A stretch of DNA of 8,141 nucleotides, from assembly GCA_029573975.1 (NCBI GenBank), contig JAKQBU010000424.1:1-8141 (forward strand), given 5' to 3'. Shown here piece by piece: positions 1 through 6,483 of this stretch. A program made the position numbers and the translations under genes. The number at the start of each line of letters is the position of its first letter. Position 1 is the first letter of the stretch. The DNA is from Planctomycetota bacterium. Its GTDB lineage: Bacteria > Planctomycetota > Phycisphaerae > Sedimentisphaerales > SM23-30. The notes under the pieces are model-generated. The model was not told the DNA's origin, searched no databases, and was given only the letters and a program-made list of their open reading frames with translations.

Positions 1-560
1 ACAAGCGTGACATCCTGGTGGACCGTGTCCGCGACGCCCAGGAGGCCCAAAAAGACGCAAAAGAGCAATTCCAGTCGGCCCTGGAGCAGTTCCAGACCGT
101 TCTGGGCGTACCAGAAGGCAATCTCGAAGCCAAGTACCGCACCTTGAAAACCGAGCTGGAGCGCAGTCAGGACCGGGCCGGCACCGTCAAAGATCGCATT
201 GCCAAAGTGGAGGAGGTTTCCGAGGCCCTCTTCGACGAGTGGAATAAGGAATTGAGCCAGTATTCCGATGCCCGGCTGCGGGCCTCCAGCCAGCAGAAAC
301 TGGACCTGACCCGCCGGCGTTATGACCAGTATATAACCGCTATGAAACGGGCGGAGTCCCGACTCGATCCCGTCCTGACCGTTTTCAGCGACCAGGTACT
401 GTACCTCAAGCATAACCTCAATGCCCAGGCTATCGGCTCCCTGCAGAATGAACTGGTATCGGTGGAAGCGGACGTCTCCGCCCTGGTCAGGGATATGGAA
501 GCTTCCATCTCCGAGGCGGATACCTTCATCAAGGCCCTGGCGGATGAATCAGGCGAATAA
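1..560 (+). CDS. DUF2959 family protein, 5'-truncated by the window edge
   Basis: The reading frame is open from the window edge (first complete codon at 3) to TAA at 558-560, giving 185 visible residues. The first residues read KRDILVDRVRDAQEAQKDAK, and near the C-terminus is YLKHNLNAQAIGSLQ (nt about 402-446). Both match my memory of the DUF2959 family, whose members in Vibrio and Shewanella are about 210 residues long and begin with a lipoprotein-type signal. I infer that about 25-30 residues, including any signal peptide, lie upstream of the window. A GTG at 18 could be mistaken for the start, but family similarity continues before it, so it is internal. The rest is charged, helical and heptad-like, with no membrane segment, and is probably a coiled-coil periplasmic or envelope protein. 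The molecular function of the family is unknown to me. The gene converges on the chemoreceptor gene. Confidence 0.85.
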   Translation, partial: KRDILVDRVRDAQEAQKDAKEQFQSALEQFQTVLGVPEGNLEAKYRTLKTELERSQDRAGTVKDRIAKVEEVSEALFDEWNKELSQYSDARLRASSQQKLDLTRRRYDQYITAMKRAESRLDPVLTVFSDQVLYLKHNLNAQAIGSLQNELVSVEADVSALVRDMEASISEADTFIKALADESGE

Positions 561-618
561 CCTGACCCCGGGGTGTTCAACTCCTTCCGGCCTTACACCG
601 TGCCTGGCCCAATAAAAA

Positions 619-645
619 GCCCGGACCACCAGCGGCCATCCGGGC
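619..645 (-). terminator. Intrinsic terminator of the chemoreceptor gene
   Basis: A perfect 7-bp stem, GCCCGGA (619-625) with TCCGGGC (639-645), encloses a 13-base loop. On the plus strand it is preceded by AATAAAAA (611-618), so on the minus strand the stem is followed by TTTTTATT. It lies about 25 bases past the stop codon of the minus-strand chemoreceptor gene. No T-run follows it on the plus strand, so it serves the receptor and not the DUF2959 gene. Confidence 0.8.
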
Positions 646-670
646 ATCAATGATAAACTAATACAACGTA

Positions 671-2695
671 TTAACTTTTGAAATCGTCAAAAGAGTTCGC
701 AGAATCGGCATGGAAGGGTATAACAGCCTCTGCTTCCGAATGAGAGGTGTTTTTTCCACTTGCCGTGTGCTTCGGTTTTGAGCCTTGACCGGCAGCAATC
801 GGATGGAAACTATGGCCGGAATGGGACAGGTGTTTTTTCTCTGTGGTTCTGGTATTCTGTACCTTGCCGACCAGAGCGGCCAGTTGATTCACCACGACGT
901 TCATCTGTTCCGCCTGGGCATTCATCTCTTCGGCGGCCGAGGCAGATTCTTCGGCGTTAGCCGCATTCTGCTGGGTCACCTTATCCATCTGGCTCATAGC
1001 CGTATTGACCTGTGCAATCCCCTGTGCCTGTTCCTGGCTGGCGGAGGCAATCTCCGCCACCAGGCTGGTCGTCTTATTGATGCTGCTGACAATCTCCTCG
1101 AGTGCTTTGCCGACCTCGTTACTGATGCTAACCCCGTTCTGGGCATTTTTTACCGAGGCCTCGATCATGGCGGAAGTATTCTTGGCAGCTTCCGCACTTC
1201 GCATCGCCAGGTTCCGAACCTCTTCGGCTACCACGGCAAAGCCCTTGCCTGCTTCTCCGGCCCGGGCTGCTTCCACCGCCGCATTCAGCGCCAGCAGATT
1301 CGTCTGGAATGCAATTTCATCAATGACTTTGATAATCTTGGCCGTCTGTTCGGAAGAAGTCTGGATTTCGTGTATGGCCTGGCTCATTCGGTTCATCGCC
1401 TCACTGCCTGTGTTAGCGATCGTATTCGCTTCACTGGCCAGATGGTTCGCCTGGGCTGCGTTGTCCGCATTCTGCCTGGTCATACTCGACATCTCTTCCA
1501 GACTCGAGCTGGTCTCTTCCAGGCCGGCCGCCTGTTCCGTGGAACCTTCGGCCAGGGATTGGGAAGCCGACGAGACCTGCGCCGACGCCGAGGCCACCTG
1601 GTCTGCCCCTTCCTTGAGCGTCCCAACAATATGCTTCAATACTTTATTGATGGAACGGCTGATTACGATCCCCAATCCCAGAGCCAGTAGAACGCCCGTA
1701 ATCAGGGAGACCAGGGCCAGCAGTTTCAAAAATGCCGCCTGCCGGTTCGATTGCGACGTTACGTCCGCACTCACATCGGCATTGATATCCACAATCTTGT
1801 TCAGCAAGGTCTCCGCCTTGTCGAAACTGGCACTATTGACGGATAGAGCCTGATCCACCATCTTATTATAAATATCCACAATCCGTGTTGTTTCACCGAT
1901 CATGGTATTCAGGTATTTCTGGTTTTCCGTAACCGCCGGTACCGTTTTGGCTGTATAGATTTCTCCAGCCTTGGCGACAGCATCCGCTTCTTTGCCAGCT
2001 TTTAGGATCTCACGGATTTCCCCGGCACTTTCATGCAGGTGCTTGTGGGTTTCCACAATATCACGCAAAGCCGCCGCTACCACAGGATTCTCCACCTGTC
2101 TGGCTTCCTCGCCGGCCAGCCACTTGCCGAAGGCACACTGGGTAGGATCGCACTGTCCTTCAAAATCGCTCTTGCTGATAATGGAGGTAGCCAGATTTTC
2201 CACAAATTTGTAATGATCCGTGTCGAATTTGCGGATCTTTGCTTCAAAGGCCACCGGGTTGATGATTTTTGCCGCATCGTATTCTTTGCAAAGCTGAAGA
2301 TACTGTTCATGGTCCCCTTTCCAGGCGTTCCAGGCCGGCACAAAATCCTTCCAAACAGCGGCCTCTTCCACCGTCTGCGGCAGAGGTTCATAAATTTTCC
2401 ATGCTTTTTCGATCCGTTGCCAAATGGCCGTTAAATCCTCATATTTGGTTTTCCGTTCCGTCGCATCAATGGTTGGGCACAAGAGGGCATTTTCGGTACT
2501 GTTCAAGTCGGTTTGTCCCTGGCTGACGATCAGCATCGACTCCACCGACGGCAGCCTCACATCGCCGATCTCCCGGATGGCAATCCCCCCCTGGTTCACT
2601 CCGTAGTAACCGACAATACCTAATAACGCCGTCAGAACAGCCACACTAAGAAAGGATACAATTAATTTTTTACCGATTGTCCAAAGCGATCTCAT
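671..2695 (-). CDS. Methyl-accepting chemotaxis protein with extracytoplasmic CZB zinc-binding domain
   Basis: Transmembrane chemoreceptor of 674 residues that would signal through CheW and CheA. TM1 is at about 10-32 and TM2 at about 322-346, leaving a periplasmic helical domain of about 290 residues. Inside it is a CZB-like (chemoreceptor zinc-binding) signature: H161, C187 in CAFGKWL, and H217/H221 in THKHLHESA, matching the 3 His + 1 Cys ligand set known for that family. After TM2, SINKVLKHI looks like the start of a HAMP helix, but the protein runs straight into receptor coiled coil, so a full HAMP is not apparent. The signalling hairpin is at about 455-500 ([19 protein letters not shown]). 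Likely methylation pairs are E393/E394 and E582/E583. The tail (620-674) holds seven histidines and lacks a C-terminal NWETF-type CheR tether. The ATG start at 2695 is set by a strong RBS and by TM1 following directly. Assignment is firm; the ligand is unknown. Confidence 0.95.
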   Translation of the reverse strand: MRSLWTIGKKLIVSFLSVAVLTALLGIVGYYGVNQGGIAIREIGDVRLPSVESMLIVSQGQTDLNSTENALLCPTIDATERKTKYEDLTAIWQRIEKAWKIYEPLPQTVEEAAVWKDFVPAWNAWKGDHEQYLQLCKEYDAAKIINPVAFEAKIRKFDTDHYKFVENLATSIISKSDFEGQCDPTQCAFGKWLAGEEARQVENPVVAAALRDIVETHKHLHESAGEIREILKAGKEADAVAKAGEIYTAKTVPAVTENQKYLNTMIGETTRIVDIYNKMVDQALSVNSASFDKAETLLNKIVDINADVSADVTSQSNRQAAFLKLLALVSLITGVLLALGLGIVISRSINKVLKHIVGTLKEGADQVASASAQVSSASQSLAEGSTEQAAGLEETSSSLEEMSSMTRQNADNAAQANHLASEANTIANTGSEAMNRMSQAIHEIQTSSEQTAKIIKVIDEIAFQTNLLALNAAVEAARAGEAGKGFAVVAEEVRNLAMRSAEAAKNTSAMIEASVKNAQNGVSISNEVGKALEEIVSSINKTTSLVAEIASASQEQAQGIAQVNTAMSQMDKVTQQNAANAEESASAAEEMNAQAEQMNVVVNQLAALVGKVQNTRTTEKKHLSHSGHSFHPIAAGQGSKPKHTASGKNTSHSEAEAVIPFHADSANSFDDFKS

Positions 2696-2702
2696 TCAAT
2701 TT

Positions 2703-2709
2703 CTCCTTA
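2703..2709 (-). promoter_or_regulatory. Strong ribosome binding site of the chemoreceptor gene
   Basis: The minus strand reads TAAGGAG, then AAATTGA, then ATG. This is a seven-base match to the anti-Shine-Dalgarno sequence with a seven-base spacer to the start codon at 2695. It fixes the receptor start. Confidence 0.8.
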
Positions 2710-2742
2710 ATTAAAACATTGGCAGTCTTTTTCTCACCCAAA

Positions 2743-2748
2743 ATTATA
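2743..2748 (-). promoter_or_regulatory. Possible -10 box for the chemoreceptor gene
   Basis: The minus strand carries a perfect TATAAT about 50 bases upstream of the start codon, which would give a leader of roughly 40 bases. No good TTGACA-like -35 box lies 16-18 bases further upstream, and I saw no sigma-28 or sigma-54 type element in this stretch. The surroundings are AT-rich, so a chance match is quite possible. Confidence 0.35.
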
Positions 2749-2877
2749 TGTCTCTCAAAATATTGCCTTCGTAGAATATCGTATCTATTCAACCGTAGTT
2801 TTCGGAACATTTTATTTGTGCAATTAACAAAAATAGATAATTCCCAGACTACAATACGCTTTATTGGCTAAAAACAA

Positions 2878-2955
2878 AGGATTCATCCAGTAAAATTCCT
2901 TATTCTCAACATGAAGCATCCCATAACTCAAGAAATGAATCCTGACCGAAGGATT
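2878..2955. repeat. Short inverted repeat cluster upstream of the chemoreceptor gene
   Basis: AGGATTCAT (2878-2886) is the exact reverse complement of ATGAATCCT (2935-2943), 48 bases apart. AATCCT (2938-2943) can also pair with AGGATT (2950-2955) around a six-base loop. The three half-sites lie about 180-260 bases upstream of the receptor start. They could be an operator for a dimeric regulator or simply a chance pairing in AT-rich DNA. Confidence 0.3.
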
Positions 2956-2977
2956 ACAATAATTATATGATTTACAA

Positions 2978-3143
2978 TATATTCTGCCGCAATTTTAAAA
3001 CGCAGCCTATAACGACGCCCGCGTTAAAAGCCCGTCGTCCCCTTGTTATTGGGACGCCAGAACAATTTTCGGACGTCAATATTAACTTTTGGCGGCTCTT
3101 CCAATAAAAAAACCTGAAGAATGTTTTGCATCTTCAGGTTTTT
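2978..3143 (+). ncRNA. Candidate small structured RNA (novel, unconfirmed)
   Basis: There is no credible reading frame here, but several stems line up before an intrinsic terminator. Stem A pairs ACGACG (3012-3017) with CGTCGT (3033-3038). Stem C pairs CGCCAGAA (3055-3062) with TTTTGGCG (3087-3094), eight pairs including one G-U that forms only in the plus-strand RNA. The terminator stem is 3111-3120 with 3131-3140. An alternative stem B, CGTCCC (3036-3041) with GGGACG (3051-3056), would exclude both A and C. A TATATT -10-like box at 2978-2983 would start a transcript near 2990, about 150 bases long; its -35 partner (TTACAA, 2954-2959) is poor. It matches no RNA family I recognise. The structure is seen in the sequence; transcription is inference. 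Confidence 0.25.
3106..3143. terminator. Bidirectional intrinsic terminator
   Basis: A perfect 10-bp stem, AACCTGAAGA (3111-3120) with TCTTCAGGTT (3131-3140), has a ten-base loop. It is flanked by A7 (3106-3112) on the left and T5 (3139-3143) on the right, so it can terminate transcription in both directions. On the minus strand it sits about 80 bases past the cheW stop and should end that transcript before the chemoreceptor gene. On the plus strand there is no protein gene for it to terminate nearby, which is part of the case for a small RNA here. Confidence 0.85.
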
Positions 3144-3220
3144 ATGTATTTGACGAATCTATATTTACTTTTCAGAATTTTTTCTGGAATATCGTCCGAA
3201 CTGCCTTTGGTCGTAACGGT

Positions 3221-3743
3221 TTATTGTGCTATTTCTTCTGTAATCTGGGAAAGACTAACCACATCGACGGAACTCAGCACCTTGTCGATGTCCAGCAGAA
3301 TTTTGACGGATTTGCCAATCTTGCCTATTCCCAGGATAAAATCGGTATTGACATCAGCGCCAAATTCCGGGGCATCCTCAATGCTTTCGGAAGAAATGTC
3401 CAGCACTTCCTGCACCTTGTCCACCACGATTCCTGTACTGATGTTTCGATCGTTTTTTGGTATCTCGACTACGATAATACACGTCTGCTCGGTGGCTTCG
3501 GCAGCCTGCATACCAAATTTAGACCGCAGATCTACCACGGGGATTACCTGGCCGCAAATTAATCACTCCCTTGACATAGTCGGGAGTTTGCGGAACGGCG
3601 GTGACATCGATATAACCAATGATTTCCCGGACCTTCAGGATTTCCAGTCCATATTCTTCCTGCCCCAGAGCGAATGTCAGATATTTGCCTTCCTGGGCTC
3701 TCAATGAGGAACGATTTTTCTGGATTGTTGCTGTATCAGCCAT
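3221..3743 (-). pseudogene. cheW: cheW chemotaxis coupling protein, frameshifted
   Basis: CheW is the SH3-like adaptor that links chemoreceptors to the kinase CheA. The gene is in two frames. The first starts at ATG 3743 with a GGAGA Shine-Dalgarno site at 3751-3755 and gives 64 family-like residues (YLTFALGQEEYGLEILKVRE, then YVKGVINLR). The second resumes as VIPVVDLRSKFGM and runs to TAA at 3221-3223. The break is at about 3550-3556: the minus strand reads CGGCCAG where CGGGGCCAG would give the family sequence NLRG(Q/K)VIPVVDLR, so two G bases appear to be missing. Restoring them gives one intact 174-residue CheW, a usual length. The first frame otherwise continues into junk and stops at 3519. 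Both halves are well conserved with no other lesion, so this is either a very recent mutation or a sequence or assembly error in a G/C run. A terminator at 3106-3143 separates the gene from the downstream receptor. Confidence 0.9.
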
Positions 3744-4067
3744 AATACTATCTCCATATTCTATAAATTTAATGTATCTGCATCTTTTCTATCGTCTTGC
3801 GGACCAGCCGGATAAAAATAAAAAATGAAACCGCCAGCATAGCTGGGGGAAAAATACCTAAAATATTCTGTAAATCCTTTTTTATCAAACAAATAAGCAG
3901 AACAAGAAATCATCATGTATTAGGCAGATACGGTCCACCCGGAGCAGCCGGGGCCGATAACAAATCCCGGAGAATGGATTGACGCCGCTTTATATTTTGG
4001 TACGATAGGCAAACTATTTTGGGATTTAGTTGAAAAAGAATCACCGCAAAATAACAGAAAGCCATCT
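3744..4067. other. Divergent intergenic region between cheW and the sugar cassette
   Basis: This 324-base stretch holds no credible gene. The cheW-proximal half is AT-rich and should contain the cheW promoter, but I could not pick a convincing pair of boxes. A small hairpin, CCAGC-ATA-GCTGG, is at 3834-3846. A GC-richer block at 3931-3972 contains the hairpin CCCGG (3938-3942) with CCGGG (3948-3952), plus a second CCCGGAG at 3966-3972 repeating the one at 3938-3944. A promoter for the plus-strand cassette follows at 3979-4006. The reading frame at 3797-3982 resembles no family I recognise. Confidence 0.5.
3979..4006 (+). promoter_or_regulatory. Probable sigma-70-type promoter of the sugar cassette
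   Basis: TTGACG (3979-3984) matches the -35 consensus at five of six positions. TACGAT (4001-4006) matches the -10 consensus at four of six, with a 16-base spacer. The start of transcription would fall near 4013, giving a leader of about 55 bases before the aminotransferase ATG at 4068. The leader has only a weak purine-rich Shine-Dalgarno (AGAAAG, 4056-4061). Confidence 0.45.
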
Positions 4068-5174
4068 ATGAAAGTACCTTTACTGGACTTGACCGTTCAA
4101 TACCAACCGCTTAAAGCGGAAATCGAGGCCGCCGTCCACAAAGTCATGGACCATCAAACTTTTATTCTGGGACCGGCCGTGGCTGCCTTTGAAGAACATA
4201 TCGCCAAATACTCCCGCTGCCGCCATGCCGTGGGCGTCAGCAGCGGCACGGATGCCCTCCTCTGCTCTCTGATGGCCCTGGATATCGGACCTGGCGACGA
4301 AGTGATCGTCCCCGTCTTTACCTTTTTCGGTTCTGCCGGCGCGATTGCCCGGACCGGCGCCAAACCGGTCTTCGTGGACATCGACCCCGATACCTTCAAT
4401 ATCGACGTCCATCAGATCGAAAACGCCGTTACCTCCCAAACCCGGGCCATTATGCCGGTGCATTTATTCGGCCAGATGGCCCGAATGGATGCAATTTTGG
4501 AAATTGCCGGCCGGCACGGTCTGGCAGTGATTGAGGACGCCTGTCAGGCGATCGGCAGTTCGCAAAACAGCCAAATGACCGGTGAACGGAGCACCTGTTC
4601 CTGCCTGAGCTTCTATCCCAGCAAAAACCTGGCTGCTTTCGGAGACGGGGGCCTGATTTTATGCCAGGACGACACCTTCGATCAAACCTGCCGTTATTTA
4701 CGGATGCACGGCGAGAGCAAGCGGTATTATCACAACAAAATCGGGGGGAATTTCCGGTTGGACGCTCTCCAGGCCGTGGTATTGGATATCAAGCTGAAAT
4801 ATCTGGACGGCTGGGTCGCTAAACGCCGTAAAAATGCGGCTTTATACAATGAATGGTTAAGCCCGGCGGTGCAAAAGCCGACAATAGATACCGGTAATAC
4901 CAGTGTGTACAACCAGTATGTCATCCGCTGTCCCCGACGGGATGATGTACAGAAATTTCTGACGGAAAAAGGTATCGGCTCCGCCATTTATTACCCCGTC
5001 CCTCTGCATTTGCAGGAGTGTTTCGAATATCTGGGCGGCCAGCCGGGCCGGTTCCCTGTGGCGGAACAGGCCTGCCGGGAAGTTCTGGCCCTGCCGATTT
5101 ACCCCGAACTCAGTCAGGAGCAGATTGGTTTTGTAGCCGAATCGATTAACGAATTTTATAAGGGAAACAGGTAA
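4068..5174 (+). CDS. DegT/DnrJ/EryC1/StrS family nucleotide-sugar aminotransferase (WbpE-like)
   Basis: PLP-dependent enzyme of 368 residues, full length for the family. It transfers an amino group, usually from glutamate, to a keto-sugar nucleotide in the cytoplasm. The fold-type I landmarks are all present: a SSGTDAL phosphate-binding loop at 58-64, D157 in VIEDACQAIG contacting the pyridine nitrogen, the Schiff-base lysine K186 in SFYPSKNL, and the GGNFRLDALQA segment at 226-236. The next gene, one base away, is a WbpA-type UDP-GlcNAc dehydrogenase, so the likeliest substrate is UDP-2-acetamido-3-keto-glucuronate, as for WbpE/WlbC. That pathway also needs an NAD-dependent oxidase (WbpB) and an acetyltransferase (WbpD), and neither is in view. 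Other family members act on 4-keto sugars, so the substrate is inference. ATG 4068 begins the canonical MKVPLLDL N-terminus. It is the first gene of the cassette, downstream of the promoter at 3979-4006. Confidence 0.92.
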   Translation: MKVPLLDLTVQYQPLKAEIEAAVHKVMDHQTFILGPAVAAFEEHIAKYSRCRHAVGVSSGTDALLCSLMALDIGPGDEVIVPVFTFFGSAGAIARTGAKPVFVDIDPDTFNIDVHQIENAVTSQTRAIMPVHLFGQMARMDAILEIAGRHGLAVIEDACQAIGSSQNSQMTGERSTCSCLSFYPSKNLAAFGDGGLILCQDDTFDQTCRYLRMHGESKRYYHNKIGGNFRLDALQAVVLDIKLKYLDGWVAKRRKNAALYNEWLSPAVQKPTIDTGNTSVYNQYVIRCPRRDDVQKFLTEKGIGSAIYYPVPLHLQECFEYLGGQPGRFPVAEQACREVLALPIYPELSQEQIGFVAESINEFYKGNR

Positions 5175-5175
5175 T

Positions 5176-6480
5176 ATGGCGAAAAAAAGCGTCGCGAAAA
5201 AGGCATGGGTTGGTATTGTGGGGATGGGGTATGTAGGTTTGCCGCTGGCGCGGGAGTTTTGTGCAGGGGGGGCAAAAGTCCTGGGTTTCGATGTTCTTTC
5301 GGACCGGGTAAAAAAACTCAATCAGGGGATCAGTCCCATCAACCATGTGCCGCACAAACAGTTGAAGGATATGGTAAAAACAGGGCGTTTTCGTGCCACG
5401 GACCACATGGCGGAACTGTCGAAAGTGGACGCCATTATAATCTGTGTACCAACTCCCCTGACGCCCAACCGCGAACCGGATATGCAGTACGTGGAACAGA
5501 CCTGCTGGACGATTGCCCGTTATTTACGGAAGGGGCAACTGGTGGTGCTGGAAAGTACCACCTATCCGGGCACGACGCGGGATTTGATGCTGCCGATTCT
5601 GGAGACTTCCGGTTTAAAAGTGGGGCGGGATTTTTATCTGGCGTTTTCACCGGAACGGGAAGACCCGGGAAACAAGCACTTCCAGACCTGCACCATTCCA
5701 AAGGTGGTCGGGGGATACACCAAGGCCAGTCTGGATAAGGCTTTGGAGATTTATGGAATCGCGATCAAACAACTGATACCCGTCAGCTCCTGCGAAGTTG
5801 CTGAATCCGCCAAAATCCTCGAAAATATGTACCGCTGCGTCAATATCGCTATGATGAACGAACTAAAAATGCTGTTTGAACGCATGGGGATCGACGTCTG
5901 GGAAGTCATCCAGGCCGCCAGCACCAAACCGTTCGGTTTTCAGGCGTTTTATCCCGGTCCCGGCCTGGGCGGGCACTGTATTCCGATCGACCCGTTTTAT
6001 CTGACCTGGAAAGCCCGCCAGTATCACATGCCCACCCGGTTTATCGAACTGGCCGGTGAGATCAATATCCAGATGCCGCGGGTGGTCGTACAGAGCACCC
6101 TGAAAGCCCTTTCCGACCGGAAGAAATCGCTGCACGGCGCGAAAGTACTGGTACTGGGATTGGCATACAAGAAGGATATCGACGATATCCGGGAATCCCC
6201 TTCCATTGAGATTATCGAACTGCTCAAGGAAAACGGCGCCAAGGTGGATTATAACGATCCGTATATTCCGAGTACCCACAAGCAGCGGGAACATGACCTG
6301 AAGATGAAAAGCAAACCCCTGTCGGCCCAGATGCTGAAAGGGTATGATGTGGTGTTGATTTCCACCGATCACAGCAATTACGATTATAAATGGATCGTCA
6401 AAAACGCAAAACTGGTGGTGGATACCCGCAATGCAACGGCAAAGGTGAAAACCGGCAGAAACAAAATTGTGAAAGCCTGA
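5176..6480 (+). CDS. wbpA: Nucleotide-sugar dehydrogenase, UDP-N-acetylglucosamine 6-dehydrogenase type
   Basis: NAD-dependent dehydrogenase of 434 residues in the UDP-glucose/GDP-mannose dehydrogenase superfamily. It oxidises C6 of a UDP-sugar in two steps to the uronic acid. The N-terminal Rossmann motif is GIVGMGYVGLPLA (13-25). The catalytic cysteine is C268 in GPGLGGHCIPIDPFYL, supported by K213 and N217 in the SAKILEN helix. The C-terminal UDP-binding domain starts at about 320 (KVLVLGLAYKKDIDDIRESP). The SPEREDPGN motif (158-166) is typical of the WbpA/UDP-GlcNAc branch and unlike the NPEFLREG motif of UDP-glucose dehydrogenases, which is why I prefer that substrate. WbpA of Pseudomonas has a similar length. 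The ATG lies one base after the aminotransferase TAA, with AGGGA and AGG just upstream, so the two genes are probably translationally coupled. Substrate assignment is inference from motif and neighbour. Confidence 0.9.
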   Translation: MAKKSVAKKAWVGIVGMGYVGLPLAREFCAGGAKVLGFDVLSDRVKKLNQGISPINHVPHKQLKDMVKTGRFRATDHMAELSKVDAIIICVPTPLTPNREPDMQYVEQTCWTIARYLRKGQLVVLESTTYPGTTRDLMLPILETSGLKVGRDFYLAFSPEREDPGNKHFQTCTIPKVVGGYTKASLDKALEIYGIAIKQLIPVSSCEVAESAKILENMYRCVNIAMMNELKMLFERMGIDVWEVIQAASTKPFGFQAFYPGPGLGGHCIPIDPFYLTWKARQYHMPTRFIELAGEINIQMPRVVVQSTLKALSDRKKSLHGAKVLVLGLAYKKDIDDIRESPSIEIIELLKENGAKVDYNDPYIPSTHKQREHDLKMKSKPLSAQMLKGYDVVLISTDHSNYDYKWIVKNAKLVVDTRNATAKVKTGRNKIVKA

Positions 6481-6483
6481 TCG

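Noticed and set aside
785..1853. Long plus-strand open frames (301 and 282 codons) opposite the chemoreceptor gene
   Set aside because: They lie antisense to a clearly conserved receptor, resemble no family, and arise from the composition of the coding strand.
3000..3090. Integron attC-like or insertion-sequence remnant
   Set aside because: The paired GTTRRRY/RYYYAAC ends are not present, there is no transposase fragment, and no target duplication is visible.
2710..3100. c-di-GMP (GEMM) riboswitch upstream of the chemoreceptor gene
   Set aside because: These often precede chemoreceptor genes, so I looked on both strands, but the conserved GEMM core segments are absent.
3089..3707. Plus-strand frames of 157 and 193 codons over the cheW region
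   Set aside because: They are antisense to recognisable CheW sequence, and the first runs through the terminator hairpin at 3106-3143.
3953..3960. GCCGATAA, identical to the flagellar sigma-28 -10 box, on the plus strand
   Set aside because: No TAAA -35 element lies 15 bases upstream, and the orientation is away from cheW.
3797..3982. Small 61-codon plus-strand frame between cheW and the cassette
   Set aside because: No Shine-Dalgarno site, low-complexity AT-rich start, no recognisable motif, and it overlaps the probable promoter.
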